A DNA stretch of 14,894 nt, from NCBI GenBank assembly GCA_903832395.1, contig CAILBF010000216.1:1-14894 (forward strand), given 5' to 3'. How positions within the stretch are numbered: position 1 is the first letter of the stretch; each line of letters starts with the position of its first letter. The notes under the pieces were generated by a model. The model did not search any database, was not told where the DNA came from, and worked only from the letters and a program-made list of their open reading frames with translations. Below, piece by piece: positions 1 to 6,239 of this stretch. This DNA comes from an uncultured Actinomycetes bacterium (GTDB lineage Bacteria; Actinomycetota; Actinomycetes; Nanopelagicales; Nanopelagicaceae). Made by a program: the position numbers and the translations under genes.

Positions 1-669
1 CCAGTAGCTATGGAGGGCACCGGGTTTTTAGGTCAAGCCGCAGAAAATGTGTACCACTTAGAAAAAGATGATGTTTATTTGGTCGGAACTAGTGAAGTTC
101 CGTTAGCAGCATTTCATATGGACGAAGTTTTGCCTGCAGAGAAATTACCGATTCGATACGCTGGATATTCCTCATGTTTTCGGCGCGAGGCGGGAACTTA
201 CGGCAAAGACACTCGAGGAATTATTCGAGTTCACCAATTTGATAAAGTTGAAATGTTTTCTTTTTGTCACCCCGATCAAGCTAAAGAAGAGCACAAGCGT
301 TTATTGCAGTGGGAGAAAGACTTCCTAAACGCCATGGAGATTCCTTACCGCGTGATTGATGTGGCATCTGGGGATTTAGGCTCGAGTGCTAACCGTAAAT
401 TTGATATTGAAGCGTGGATTCCAACTCAAAACGCTTATCGCGAAGTCACAAGTACATCGAACTGCACAGAGTTCCAAGCTCGCCGATTAAACATTCGCTT
501 TAAGGATGCCGATGGCACAAAAGCCGTTGCTACATTGAATGGAACTTTAGTTGCAATTCCACGCATGATTGTTGCGATTTTAGAAAACCACCAAAATGCT
601 GATGGGTCAGTAAACATCCCTAAAGCACTTCAACCATTCTTGGGCAAAGAACGATTTGAGTTGGTGTGA
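1..669 (+). CDS. serS: Seryl-tRNA synthetase, C-terminal part (5' end outside window)
   Basis: Charges tRNA-Ser with serine in the cytoplasm. The reading frame is open from base 1, so 222 C-terminal residues of a protein normally about 420 long are visible; the N-terminal coiled-coil tRNA-binding arm and the true start lie upstream. The class II catalytic core is clear: a GTSEVPLA segment near residue 30, motif 2 with FRREAGTYGKDTRG followed by the SerRS hallmark RVHQFDKVEMF, and motif 3 with LNGTLVAIPR and ILENHQ near the C-terminus. The ATG at base 10 is internal, because the residues before it (PVA before MEGTGF) continue the conserved core. The stop codon overlaps the GTG start of the next gene (GTGTGA), suggesting translational coupling. 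Two tRNA-Ser genes lie in the same window. Identification is secure. Confidence 0.97.
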   Translation, partial: PVAMEGTGFLGQAAENVYHLEKDDVYLVGTSEVPLAAFHMDEVLPAEKLPIRYAGYSSCFRREAGTYGKDTRGIIRVHQFDKVEMFSFCHPDQAKEEHKRLLQWEKDFLNAMEIPYRVIDVASGDLGSSANRKFDIEAWIPTQNAYREVTSTSNCTEFQARRLNIRFKDADGTKAVATLNGTLVAIPRMIVAILENHQNADGSVNIPKALQPFLGKERFELV

Positions 670-1478
670 GTAAGCGTCCCAAACTAATTGCAACGGATTT
701 AGATGGAACAATAGTTCGACATGACGGAACTATTTCAGCACGTACAGTCGAAGCTTTTTCAAAAGCGAATGCGATGGGTATACATATTTATTTTGTCACA
801 GGGCGCCCACCGCGTTGGATGAATGAAATTCGAGATGCTTTTGGATTCGGCGAAGCGATCTGCGGCAATGGCGCAATGTTGTATGACCTCAAAAGTAGTA
901 CTGTCACTGAAGAGTGGATGATTTCTAAAGACGTTCAAATCGAAGTTGCACATCGGATGAGAGCTGCAGTCCCACCAATCTCTTTTGCAATTGAATCACA
1001 TGACTACTACCACCGCGAAAAAAGTTATGTACCGCGTTGGGATATTGGATTAGATAATGTAGGCGTCGAAAGAATTGAAAATGCCGTTAGAGGCCCAGCA
1101 TTTAAAATGTTAGCTCGTTGTAGCGGGGGCGAATTTACATCGGACGAAATGTTAGAGGTTGCAGTTCGCGAACTCGAAGGTTTAGTGACAGTCACACATT
1201 CCAACGCCAAAGAATCCTTGCTTGAGATTTCAGCTTTAGGTATCTCCAAAGGTCAAACTCTTGCAAAAGTCGCGGGGCGATTAGAGATAGAGGCTAAAGA
1301 CTGCATCTCATTTGGCGATAACCCAAATGATTTTTCAATGTTGGAATGGTGTGGACGCTCATTTGCAATGGCCGATGGACACCCAGATGGATATAAATTC
1401 TCAACTGGAATCGCCCGCCCACACGATGAAGATGGCGTTGCCATTGTCATAGAGGAATTATTGGATCTGCCCGCCTAA
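666..1478 (+). CDS. HAD-superfamily hydrolase, Cof/YidA-like (type IIB) phosphatase
   Basis: Predicted cytoplasmic Mg-dependent phosphatase acting on a sugar phosphate or other small phosphorylated metabolite. All four HAD motifs are visible in the 270 residues: motif I DLDGT with nucleophile D11 and acid D13, motif II VTGRPP (T45), motif III lysine K195 in GISKGQTL, and motif IV FGDNPNDFSML with D218 and D222. The large stretch between motifs II and III fits a C2B-type cap, as in Cof-like enzymes of 260-280 residues. The GTG start overlaps the serS stop by four bases, so the two genes are probably co-transcribed and coupled. Cof-like phosphatases are promiscuous and nothing here fixes the substrate. 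Family call is firm, physiological role unknown. Confidence 0.92.
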   Translation: MSKRPKLIATDLDGTIVRHDGTISARTVEAFSKANAMGIHIYFVTGRPPRWMNEIRDAFGFGEAICGNGAMLYDLKSSTVTEEWMISKDVQIEVAHRMRAAVPPISFAIESHDYYHREKSYVPRWDIGLDNVGVERIENAVRGPAFKMLARCSGGEFTSDEMLEVAVRELEGLVTVTHSNAKESLLEISALGISKGQTLAKVAGRLEIEAKDCISFGDNPNDFSMLEWCGRSFAMADGHPDGYKFSTGIARPHDEDGVAIVIEELLDLPA

Positions 1479-1525
1479 ATTCGCTCGATTATTGGATAGC
1501 CCTTTATTCAGGTAACCTCTCCCAC

Positions 1526-1611
1526 GGAGGGCTCGCATAGCGGCCGAGTGCACCGGTCTTGAAAACCGGCAAACGAAAGTTTCGTGGGTTCAAATCCCAC
1601 GCCCTCCGCCA
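1526..1611 (+). tRNA. tRNA-Ser(UGA), CCA encoded
   Basis: A complete class II tRNA. The acceptor stem GGAGGGC (1526-1532) pairs perfectly with GCCCTCC (1601-1607), followed by discriminator G1608 and an encoded CCA (1609-1611). The anticodon stem CCGGT/ACCGG (1553-1557 with 1565-1569) closes a CTTGAAA loop with anticodon TGA at 1560-1562, reading UCN serine codons. A long variable arm (about 1570-1585) and a T arm GTGGG/CCCAC with loop TTCAAAT follow. The long variable arm and G discriminator are serine identity elements. A short T-run (1612-1616) follows the CCA directly. Confidence 0.98.
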
Positions 1612-1738
1612 TTTTTCTCAGCTTATGTGGCTGAGTTCATAGCCTTTAAGCACGTACTTTTCTAGCCGTTTTTTCGCGGTAAGAGGACACTAACCCCTAG
1701 TGAATTACCTAAAAGTGCGTCAAGTAAGGGGCTAGGAA
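1612..1738 (+). promoter_or_regulatory. Leader and promoter region of the sdh operon
   Basis: Gap of 127 bases between the tRNA and sdhC. It must hold the sdh promoter unless transcription continues from the tRNA, but I see no convincing -35/-10 pair. It holds a perfect 6-bp hairpin (CTCAGC 1617-1622 with GCTGAG 1630-1635, 7-base loop); no T-run follows it, so it is not a typical terminator. Near sdhC, CCCCT (1694-1698) can pair with AGGGG (1727-1731), which lies in the likely Shine-Dalgarno AAGGGG. Alternatively CCTAG (1696-1700) can pair with CTAGG (1732-1736). The two pairings exclude each other. Any regulatory role is speculative. Confidence 0.35.
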
Positions 1739-2542
1739 ATGTCAGGTGTCTTTTCGCCAACTAGGGCAAAAATAAAAGAGCGCACCCTCCGTACTGATAA
1801 GTGGTGGCTACAACCGGCCATCACATTCGGTGTTCTTTTTTCATTTGTCATTTATGCAACATTTCGTGCATTTGAAAACAAATATTATTTCTCAGAGCCT
1901 TTGATTTCACCTTTCTATTCACCGTGCCTTTCCACTTCATGTGAACCTGGCAGTGCCCTTTCATTCTTAGGTCAACCCTTTAATAATAAGTATTTCGGTG
2001 TTGGAATTTCTCCCGCGTTATTTATTTTGATCTTCCCACTTGGTTTCCGAATGACCTGTTATTACTATCGCAAGGCTTACTACCGTGCATTTTGGATGTC
2101 GCCACCTGCATGTGCAGTTGCTGAACCACACACAAAATATACGGGCGAAACTCGCGCACCACTTATTTTGCAGAACAGTCACCGTTGGTTTTTCTATGCA
2201 GGTTTGGTATTCAATGTAATTTTAACGTGGGACACAATTTTGGCATTTAGAAACGAGAACAAAGAGTGGGGACACATGAGCGTCGGAACTCTCGTGTTCT
2301 TATTCTCAACTGCAATGCTCTGGATGTATTCCTTGTCATGTCACACTTGTCGCCACACTCTCGGTGGTCGCTTAAAGCATTTCTCAAAGCACCCAGTGCG
2401 TTACAAGGCATGGACGATAGTTTCTGTGCTTAACCATAAACACCCAACTTTTGCTTGGATCTCACTCTTCGGAGTTGCAAGTGCCGATATTTATGTCCGC
2501 GCGGTTGCATCTGGTGCAATCACTAACTTCTACTTCTTCTAA
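1739..2542 (+). CDS. sdhC: Succinate dehydrogenase membrane anchor, mycobacterial Sdh1-like
   Basis: Anchors succinate dehydrogenase in the cytoplasmic membrane and passes electrons to quinone. The 267 residues contain about five hydrophobic segments (near 28-42, 89-104, 148-168, 180-200 and 237-255). It is much longer than the usual 4-helix SdhC or SdhD proteins, and no separate sdhD follows, so one protein appears to form the whole anchor, as in the Sdh1 type of mycobacteria (Rv0249c-like). It is rich in Cys and His: C63, C68, C107, C125, and the cluster C201-H202-C204-H206 at the end of a helix, plus H148, H214 and H218. The mycobacterial Sdh1 structure is reported to hold a membrane-embedded Rieske-type [2Fe-2S] cluster, and these residues are candidate ligands (inference). 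The ATG is preceded by AAGGGG. sdhA follows after 11 bases. Confidence 0.88.
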   Translation: MSGVFSPTRAKIKERTLRTDKWWLQPAITFGVLFSFVIYATFRAFENKYYFSEPLISPFYSPCLSTSCEPGSALSFLGQPFNNKYFGVGISPALFILIFPLGFRMTCYYYRKAYYRAFWMSPPACAVAEPHTKYTGETRAPLILQNSHRWFFYAGLVFNVILTWDTILAFRNENKEWGHMSVGTLVFLFSTAMLWMYSLSCHTCRHTLGGRLKHFSKHPVRYKAWTIVSVLNHKHPTFAWISLFGVASADIYVRAVASGAITNFYFF

Positions 2543-2553
2543 AGGGAATCGAC

Positions 2554-4437
2554 ATGACACAGTTAGAGCGCCATTCATACGATGTCCTGGTAATTGGGGC
2601 AGGCGGGGCCGGTTTGCGTGCAGCGGTTGAAGCACGAGAGTCAGGCTTGCGCGTTGCAATTATTTGTAAATCACTATTTGGTAAAGCCCACACGGTTATG
2701 GCCGAAGGTGGCGCCGCAGCATCAATGGGTAACGTCAATGAGAAAGATAACTGGATGGTCCACTTTCGCGACACTATGCGCGGGGGCAAATTCCTCAATC
2801 ATTTCCGCATGGCAGAGCTCCATGCCAAAGAGGCTCCAGATCGTATTTGGGAGCTAGAAACGTGGGGCGCAATCTTTGACCGCACCAAAGAGGGAAAAAT
2901 TTCTCAGCGCAACTTCGGTGGGCACGAGTATCCACGCCTCGCTCACGTTGGTGATCGAACAGGCCTAGAACTCATTCGCACAATGCAACAAAAGATCGTC
3001 GCGCTACAGCAAAAAGATGGTGCCGAATACGGATCCATGGAGAGCAATATCAAAGTCTTCGCGGAGTTAACAATCACCGATATTTTGAAGGAGAATGGCA
3101 AAGTCTCCGGTGCCTATGGTTATTGGAGAGAGACCGGCGCTGAAGTTTTATTTGAGGCACCAACCGTAATCATTGCAACGGGCGGCGTAGGAAAAACTTT
3201 TAAAATTACATCTAACTCTTGGGAAGGCACGGGAGACGGCCATGCATTAGCACTTAAAGCCGGTGCGAACTTAGTTGACATGGAGTTCTTGCAGTTCCAC
3301 CCAACTGGAATGGTATGGCCACCATCAGTACGAGGGATTTTAGTTACTGAATCGGTTCGCGGCGAGGGTGGAATTTTAACTAACTCCGCAGGTGAGCGGT
3401 TTATGTTTAATTACATTCCAGATGTATTTAAAAGTATTTACGCCGACAATGTTGAAGAGGCAGATCGTTGGTATCTTGATCAAGATAATAATCGCCGTCC
3501 CCCAGAGTTACTACCACGCGATGAAGTTGCTCGCGCGATTAACAGCGAAGTTAAAGCTGGCCGTGGTACCGAACACGGTGGTGTATTCCTAGATGTTTCA
3601 AAACGTTTGTCGGCTGAAGTAATTAAGAAACGCCTGCCATCCATGTGGCATCAGTTCTATGAATTAGCTGGAGTGGACATTACAAAAGAACCGATGGAAG
3701 TCGGTCCTACATGTCACTACGTAATGGGTGGGGTCGAAGTTGAACCCGACACCGCAGCTGCCATTGGAGTTCCAGGATTATTCGCCGCCGGTGAAGTTGC
3801 TGGTGGAATGCACGGCTCTAACCGTTTAGGCGGTAATTCATTAACGGATCTACTAGTTTTTGGACGTCGAGCCGGAATGGGTGCGGCGCAGTATTTCAAG
3901 AGCAATGGCAAAAACCCAGTGAGCGAAGCAGCTATTGAGGCAGCAGCCAAGAAGATCCAAGCCCCATTTGATCGCGAAGGTGGCGAGAATTCATATGCCC
4001 TGCATGCAGAGCTGCAAGAAGTTGCCCATAACTTAGTTGGAATTATCCGCACTGCAGGCGAGCTAGAAGATGCGATTATAAAAATTGCAGAGATTAGAAA
4101 GCGCAGTGCAAATGTTTCAGTCAGTGGCGGTCGTAAATTCAATCCCGGCTTCCATTTAGCTTTTGATTTAGACAACATGCTCTTAGTTGCCGAATCAACG
4201 GCAAAGTCAGCGTTACTTCGCCAAGAGTCTCGCGGCGGACATACACGCGATGACTTCCCGGGCATGAATAATAAATGGCGCCAGGTTAACCACATTTCAT
4301 CTTTTGATGGCGCTCAAGTAAATGTGCGCGCACAAGCTCTACCAGCTCTACCTAAAGAGCTCTTTGATCTTTTCGACGTTCATGAATTAGAGAAATACAT
4401 GACACCGGAAGAAATTGCGAAAGGCGGTACCAACTAA
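2554..4437 (+). CDS. sdhA: Succinate dehydrogenase flavoprotein subunit
   Basis: Oxidises succinate to fumarate using covalently bound FAD, linking the TCA cycle to the respiratory chain on the inner face of the membrane. In 627 residues the N-terminal dinucleotide-binding motif VIGAGGAGLRA (about 13-23) is followed by the FAD-attachment region with H46 in FGKAHTVMAEGG. Substrate-binding and catalytic segments are HPTGM (249-253), TESVRGEGG with R269, CHYVMGG, then the second FAD segment AAGEVAGGMHGSNRLGGNSL and the C-terminal SRGGHTRDDFPG. Length and motifs are those of an intact enzyme. The Shine-Dalgarno AAGGGA overlaps the sdhC stop codon, and the stop codon shares one base with the sdhB ATG (TAATG). 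Fumarate reductase is the alternative within the same family; the anchor type and presumed aerobic host favour the dehydrogenase direction. Confidence 0.97.
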   Translation: MTQLERHSYDVLVIGAGGAGLRAAVEARESGLRVAIICKSLFGKAHTVMAEGGAAASMGNVNEKDNWMVHFRDTMRGGKFLNHFRMAELHAKEAPDRIWELETWGAIFDRTKEGKISQRNFGGHEYPRLAHVGDRTGLELIRTMQQKIVALQQKDGAEYGSMESNIKVFAELTITDILKENGKVSGAYGYWRETGAEVLFEAPTVIIATGGVGKTFKITSNSWEGTGDGHALALKAGANLVDMEFLQFHPTGMVWPPSVRGILVTESVRGEGGILTNSAGERFMFNYIPDVFKSIYADNVEEADRWYLDQDNNRRPPELLPRDEVARAINSEVKAGRGTEHGGVFLDVSKRLSAEVIKKRLPSMWHQFYELAGVDITKEPMEVGPTCHYVMGGVEVEPDTAAAIGVPGLFAAGEVAGGMHGSNRLGGNSLTDLLVFGRRAGMGAAQYFKSNGKNPVSEAAIEAAAKKIQAPFDREGGENSYALHAELQEVAHNLVGIIRTAGELEDAIIKIAEIRKRSANVSVSGGRKFNPGFHLAFDLDNMLLVAESTAKSALLRQESRGGHTRDDFPGMNNKWRQVNHISSFDGAQVNVRAQALPALPKELFDLFDVHELEKYMTPEEIAKGGTN

Positions 4438-5198
4438 TGGCACGCATGATTAATTTACGGATATGGCGCGGTGATTCAAGCGACGGCGCCCTTCAAGATG
4501 TTCAAGTCGAGGCCAATGATGGCGAGGTAGTACTCGATGTAATTCATCGCGTGCAAGCAACACAGATGGGTGATTTAGCGGTTCGTTGGAACTGTAAAGC
4601 GGGCAAGTGCGGTTCATGTTCAATGGAGATTAACGGTAAGCCTCGTTTAGCGTGCATGACACAAGTTGCCTCATATGGCGAGGAAGAGACAATCACAGTT
4701 ACACCTCTTCGCGCATTCCCAGTGATTAAAGATTTAGTTACCGACGTATCTTTTAACTACAAGAAAGCTATGGAAATTCCGGCTTACGCACACCCTGCCG
4801 AGTTAGCCCCCGGCGAAGCGCGTATGGAACAAATCGATGTCGAGCGCAGCCAAGAGTTCCGTAAATGCATTGAGTGTTTCCTTTGCCAAGACACGTGCCA
4901 CGTTATTCGCGACCATGAAGAGAACAAGAAGTCCTTTGCTGGTCCGCGTTTCTTTATCCGTATCGCTGAATTAGATATGCATCCTCTCGATACGTTAAGA
5001 AATCGCAAGAAAACAGCGCAGGAAGTTCACGGTTTGGGAATGTGCAACATAACCAAGTGCTGTACCGAGGTTTGCCCGGAACATATTCGAATTACAGATA
5101 ACGCCATCATCCCAATGAAAGAGCGCGTTGTAGATATTAAATATGATCCAGCACGTTGGTTAGGCTCCAAAATTCGCAAACGTGAGGGTATTATTTAG
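4437..5198 (+). CDS. sdhB: Succinate dehydrogenase iron-sulfur subunit
   Basis: Carries electrons from the FAD of SdhA to the membrane anchor through three iron-sulfur clusters. The 253 residues show a plant-type [2Fe-2S] site with C53, C58, C61 and C73 (CKAGKCGSC and a distal ACM), then the C-terminal ferredoxin domain. C144, C147, C150 and C213 fit the [4Fe-4S] cluster, and C154, C203 and C209 fit the [3Fe-4S] cluster, with the same spacing as in E. coli SdhB. An extra cysteine, C208, sits next to C209. The ATG start overlaps the sdhA stop by one base, indicating coupled translation. With sdhC and sdhA this completes a three-gene operon with no sdhD. Confidence 0.97.
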   Translation: MARMINLRIWRGDSSDGALQDVQVEANDGEVVLDVIHRVQATQMGDLAVRWNCKAGKCGSCSMEINGKPRLACMTQVASYGEEETITVTPLRAFPVIKDLVTDVSFNYKKAMEIPAYAHPAELAPGEARMEQIDVERSQEFRKCIECFLCQDTCHVIRDHEENKKSFAGPRFFIRIAELDMHPLDTLRNRKKTAQEVHGLGMCNITKCCTEVCPEHIRITDNAIIPMKERVVDIKYDPARWLGSKIRKREGII

Positions 5199-5200
5199 AA

Positions 5201-5554
5201 GTGAAGTTATTGATGCGTTGGGCAACCCTTAGTGGAGCTTTCTGGGTCGTAAGTGCCTTAATCCCAGGGATCGATGTTAAAGGTGGCTTTACAACTTATC
5301 TTTGGGTCGCGTTGTTGTTTGGTTTACTCAACGCAACGCTAGGTTCTCTTCTTAAACTACTCACACTTCCTGCCGTTATTTTAACTCTCGGACTCTTTCT
5401 TGTAGTTGTCAACGCGGCAATTTTGATGTTGGTTGCCCGCTGGAGCGATAAGTTAGATGTGAATAATTTTTGGTCGGCGCTACTTGCTGCCGCGATTATT
5501 AGTGTCATTAGGGGACTAGTTTCTGGGGTCACTAAGAAAGCCCGACACCTCTGA
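5201..5554 (+). CDS. YvlD-type small four-helix membrane protein (phage holin family 4 superfamily)
   Basis: A 117-residue integral membrane protein of unknown biochemical role. Four hydrophobic segments are visible (about 8-21, 32-50, 57-79 and 89-108), with the family hallmark LTLPAVILTLGLF followed by VNAAIL (about 54-74) and a basic C-terminus. The family is named after mycobacteriophage holins (PF04020-like) but is widespread in bacterial chromosomes, where it is not a lysis gene. I chose the GTG at 5201, two bases after the sdhB stop, because a GAGGG lies about 12 bases upstream; an in-frame ATG at 5213 would remove only four residues. The gene seems to be carried on the sdh transcript and overlaps the start of crcB1. 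Confidence 0.82.
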   Translation: MKLLMRWATLSGAFWVVSALIPGIDVKGGFTTYLWVALLFGLLNATLGSLLKLLTLPAVILTLGLFLVVVNAAILMLVARWSDKLDVNNFWSALLAAAIISVIRGLVSGVTKKARHL

Positions 5555-5904
5555 AATCCCTTGTCTTAGTTTCAATCGGCGGAGTTGCGGGAACCCTAGT
5601 TAGGTACGCCTTGAGTTTGGCAATAACCGATAGCCGCACCGGTACTTTGGCTGCGAACATGATTGGTGTTGCACTAGCTAGCGCTCTCCTCGTTTTGATG
5701 GAGCGTCGCGGAGTTACCGAATTACGTCTATTACTTTTACCCGGGTTTTGCGCAGGCCTAACAACTTTTTCGGCAGTAACTGCGCAATCACTACAACCTA
5801 GTGATGGCGGATGGCTGTTCTTGGCTCATAACTTAATCTTCTCGCTAATGATTATCGTGATTGTGCTTCCGCTAGCGCGCAAAGTTATCCCGACCCGCTC
5901 ATGA
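5551..5904 (+). CDS. crcB: Fluoride channel subunit CrcB/Fluc, first of a pair; probable CTG start
   Basis: One subunit of a dual-topology fluoride channel that lets F- leave the cell. The frame contains the expected N-terminal element (GGVAG at 10-14, R18, Y19) only if translation starts at CTG 5551. The frame is closed by TAA at 5533, and the only later candidate, TTG 5611, would delete most of the first helix with this element. CTG 5551 overlaps the preceding stop as CTGA, the same geometry as an ATGA junction, so re-initiation is likely. The protein is then 117 residues with the pore Asn N36 and the TM3 break motif at 71-76, which reads TTFSAV rather than the usual TTFSTF: the second Phe is replaced by V76. 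It ends in an ATGA overlap with crcB2. No fluoride riboswitch is seen upstream. Confidence 0.85.
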   Translation: MKSLVLVSIGGVAGTLVRYALSLAITDSRTGTLAANMIGVALASALLVLMERRGVTELRLLLLPGFCAGLTTFSAVTAQSLQPSDGGWLFLAHNLIFSLMIIVIVLPLARKVIPTRS

Positions 5905-6239
5905 ATACTTTCTATGTGATTATCGGTGCAGCAGTCGGTGCGCCAGCACGTTTTGCAATTGATCAATATATTCGTAAATTTTCAAGCAAACCGTATGGAA
6001 TCTTCCTAGTAAATATCCTTGGCTCTTTCTTACTCGGATTGACATTTAGAAGTAGCGAACACGTCCATGACTTACTTGCGATTGGCTTTGCCGGCGCTTT
6101 CACAACGTGGTCGACTTTTATGCTCGACATCTTTTTGGCATATGAATTGCGCCGCTACAAAGAGGCTGGATTCAACCTAGTTTTATCGTTGGGCTTCGGT
6201 CTACTTGCAGCGTGGTGCGGTTTGCATTTAGCGCAGTGA
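5901..6239 (+). CDS. crcB: Fluoride channel subunit CrcB/Fluc, second of a pair
   Basis: Partner subunit of the preceding CrcB in a fluoride export channel of the cytoplasmic membrane. In 112 residues there are four helices, the N-terminal GAAVGAPARF element (9-18), the pore Asn N38 in LVNILGSFLLG, the TM3 break motif TTWSTF at 68-73, and a typical TM4 with FNLVLSLGFGLLAAW. The first Phe of the TTFSTF box is W70 here, while the second (F73) is kept, the reverse of the change in the upstream copy. The start overlaps the crcB1 stop (ATGA). The 3' end overlaps the convergent peptidase gene by 12 bases, so there is no room for a normal intergenic terminator. Gram-positive bacteria often have such tandem pairs that form heterodimers. 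Confidence 0.93.
   Translation: MNTFYVIIGAAVGAPARFAIDQYIRKFSSKPYGIFLVNILGSFLLGLTFRSSEHVHDLLAIGFAGAFTTWSTFMLDIFLAYELRRYKEAGFNLVLSLGFGLLAAWCGLHLAQ

Noticed and set aside
1617..1635. Hairpin after tRNA-Ser(UGA) as a rho-independent terminator
   Set aside because: The T-run lies before the hairpin, not after it, on the plus strand; on the minus strand an A-run follows. It does not fit a terminator in either direction.
3717..4295. 192-residue minus-strand ORF opposite sdhA
   Set aside because: Lies fully inside the strongly conserved sdhA frame; its translation has low-complexity Ser/Pro/Ala runs and no recognisable domain.
5201..5554. Holin-family gene as a sign of prophage
   Set aside because: The family is widespread in bacterial chromosomes, and no other phage gene is present; it sits in a housekeeping operon.
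5199..5560. Fluoride riboswitch upstream of the crcB pair
   Set aside because: The region is coding (YvlD-type gene), and I could not find the crcB-motif core or its pseudoknot partners; control may lie at the sdh promoter or be absent.
5611..5904. TTG 5611 as the start of crcB1
   Set aside because: It would remove conserved residues GGVAG, R18 and Y19 of the first helix, which are encoded in frame just upstream.
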